This document shows positions 62,962 through 64,000 of a DNA stretch of 64,000 bases, one piece after another (position 1 is the stretch's first letter; every line of letters starts with the position of its first letter). The notes under the pieces are model-generated. The model worked only from the letters and a program-made list of their open reading frames with translations, searched no databases and had not been told where the DNA came from. This DNA comes from an uncultured Phycisphaerales bacterium (GTDB taxonomy: Bacteria; Planctomycetota; Phycisphaerae; Tepidisphaerales; Tepidisphaeraceae), in contig CAIQIQ010000006.1 in assembly GCA_903871935.1 (NCBI GenBank), positions 59,618 through 123,617 of the forward strand, given 5' to 3'. A program made the position numbers and the translations under genes.

Positions 62962-64000
62962 TCATGCGGCGACTCCGGATGGGGTTTGAGGGGAGGCCGC
63001 GACGAGCGTGGCGCGAAAGGGCGAAGGGGACTCTGTAGAGTCGGGGGTGGTGGGTGCGGATGAGTCTTGAGTGGCTGGGGTGGGCAAGGGTTCTGATACT
63101 GGGGTGTCTGTCAGGCACTCTGCCCTGCACCCGGGGACGGGTGCGGGCACCGCAGTCGGGGATGACTGCACCACAATTGGCGCAGGTGCGCAGGTTCTCG
63201 CGGGGATGGGGTGGGGTGGCGTATCTTGTGGTGGGAGCGGAGGTTGCGCGTCGTTTGGGAGAGGAGGTGCGCAAGTTGATTGAGCGAGCGACGAAGGGGA
63301 CGAAGAGGGGGAATTCGGGATTGCAGAAGTTAGGAGTTGGGGGATGGTGGCGGGGAGGTGCCAGGTCCAGTGTTTCTGCTCTGGCTCGAAGCGACTGGTG
63401 ATTTGGAGGGTGCTCTTGGCACGCAGGATGGTGCCCCAGGCGCAGCCGGCCTCGTCGGCCATGGAACGCAGCGTGCCAGGGGCGGGGTTGCGGCGGGCGC
63501 CGGCCGGACGTGGACCAGAGGCCAAGGCTTGCAGGAGGAACTGGCAGGCATCATTGTGCATGTCGGGAGATGGGCCGGAGCGATGGGAAGAAGATTGCTG
63601 CTGATGCAGGAGGGCAAAGTAGTGGGGAAGAGTCAGGGACTGCAGGTTGGTGTTGAGGGCGCGGAAGCTGGATAGGGAGGCGGCAGTGAGGGGTTGGAGT
63701 CTGCGGGTGGAGTTGAAGCGAGCCAGGGTGTTTTTGACGCAGAAGAGCAGACGATGTTCGGGGTCTTCCAGGTCGGGGGCCATGAAATACACCAGGCGGC
63801 AGGCATCACGCATGGCGGCGAAGAGGCGGGAGGCGAAGGGGTTGCGCTGCAGGTGGGGGACGCCGGCGAGCAGGACGATGGCGACTTCACGATGCTGGGC
63901 GACATTGGCCAGGGCATCGAGATCGCGTTGGACTTTGGCGCGGGCGGGATCGTTGGTGGCGGCGAAGAGCAGGTCGGCGTTGTCGATCAGGACCAGGCGG
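62962..64000 (-). CDS. RepA-like AAA (AAA_25) ATPase, 5' end outside window
   Basis: 346 residues of an ATPase open to the window edge. It begins in RLVLIDNADLLFAATN, a Walker-B-like strand, followed by DLDALANVAQHREVAIVLLA, GVPHLQRNPFASRLFAAMRD, RLVYFMAPDLEDPEHRLLFC and VKNTLARF. This is the order of RepA/AAA_25 ATPases (IDP..., ...H.NK..., ...R..W.V..DP.D...R.LL..K.N). A helical DNA-binding-like part follows (QFLLQALASGPRPAGARRNP ... ADEAGCAWGTILRAKSTLQI), and then about 115 residues rich in Pro, Ser and Thr. Walker A lies outside. Such genes are dispersed in planctomycete genomes, often as phage or plasmid relics. Confidence 0.7.
   Translation of the reverse strand, partial: RLVLIDNADLLFAATNDPARAKVQRDLDALANVAQHREVAIVLLAGVPHLQRNPFASRLFAAMRDACRLVYFMAPDLEDPEHRLLFCVKNTLARFNSTRRLQPLTAASLSSFRALNTNLQSLTLPHYFALLHQQQSSSHRSGPSPDMHNDACQFLLQALASGPRPAGARRNPAPGTLRSMADEAGCAWGTILRAKSTLQITSRFEPEQKHWTWHLPATIPQLLTSAIPNSPSSSPSSLAQSTCAPPLPNDAQPPLPPQDTPPHPIPARTCAPAPIVVQSSPTAVPAPVPGCRAECLTDTPVSEPLPTPATQDSSAPTTPDSTESPSPFRATLVAASPQTPSGVAA

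Overview
The window looks like a chromosomal segment of a member of the Planctomycetota, most likely a Phycisphaerae/Tepidisphaerales-type soil or freshwater relative. The reasons are its high GC, an ECF-type sigma factor with a membrane anchor and C-terminal domain, 'CGYDLRAS..RCPECG' zinc-ribbon remnants, a RepA-like AAA ATPase, many secreted GH123/DUF4091-like and beta-helix proteins, and spacers filled with short palindromic repeats. Taxonomy is inferred from gene content only.

Layout. 1-4.75 kb: end of the spc and the alpha ribosomal operon (secY, map, rpmJ, rpsM, rpsK, rpoA, rplQ; no rpsD between rpsK and rpoA), with hairpin repeats in nearly every spacer. 5.1-7.7 kb: a processive family 2 glycosyltransferase behind a good sigma-70 promoter and long leader, convergent with corA. 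7.7-9.9 kb: a decayed mosaic of palindromic repeats, two zinc-ribbon remnants and a DUF104-like/PIN toxin-antitoxin pair whose toxin is broken. 9.9-12.3 kb: membrane-tethered sigma factor and a cupin. 12.4-13.6 kb: gene-free. 13.6-23.7 kb: housekeeping and transport genes (APC permease with a USP tail, acs, flavodoxin-like oxidoreductase, mqnD, site-2-type protease, pspA) and small exported proteins. 23.7-26.6 kb: an exported protein made of two metallophosphoesterase units.

26.7-30.6 kb is a compact minus-strand cluster of four membrane genes. Its centrepiece is a 707-residue fusion of an Lgt-like (prolipoprotein diacylglyceryl transferase) membrane domain to a radical SAM domain resembling the MJ0619/tetraether synthase group. 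This is the best candidate here for an undescribed system: a lipid- or lipoprotein-tail-modifying machine. 30.8-31.8 kb is a translationally coupled HTH-higB-higA trio. 32-34.4 kb holds a pirin/HxlR divergent pair and aroC; 34.5-35.3 kb holds a RAYT transposase gene bounded by perfect 18-bp inverted repeats.

35.3-62.8 kb is an exported-protein and glycan-type region: DUF6528-like propeller, GH123/DUF4091-like proteins, beta-helix proteins, a ClC channel, a transglutaminase-like protein, and three paralogues (42.4, 52.6 and 61.1 kb) of one large exported family with an invariant Asp-Glu pair and a W-S-D-M/L-F-D-P-x-H-N-A block. Seven genes from 56.5 down to 45.6 kb run in one direction with short spacers and may be one transcription unit. 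Two URO-D superfamily proteins and a DUF169 protein lie among them. The window ends inside a RepA-like AAA ATPase gene (minus strand, 5' end outside).

Limits: all assignments come from reading motifs; no similarity search or structure prediction was run. Start codons were chosen by motif, signal peptide and ribosome binding site, and several are uncertain.
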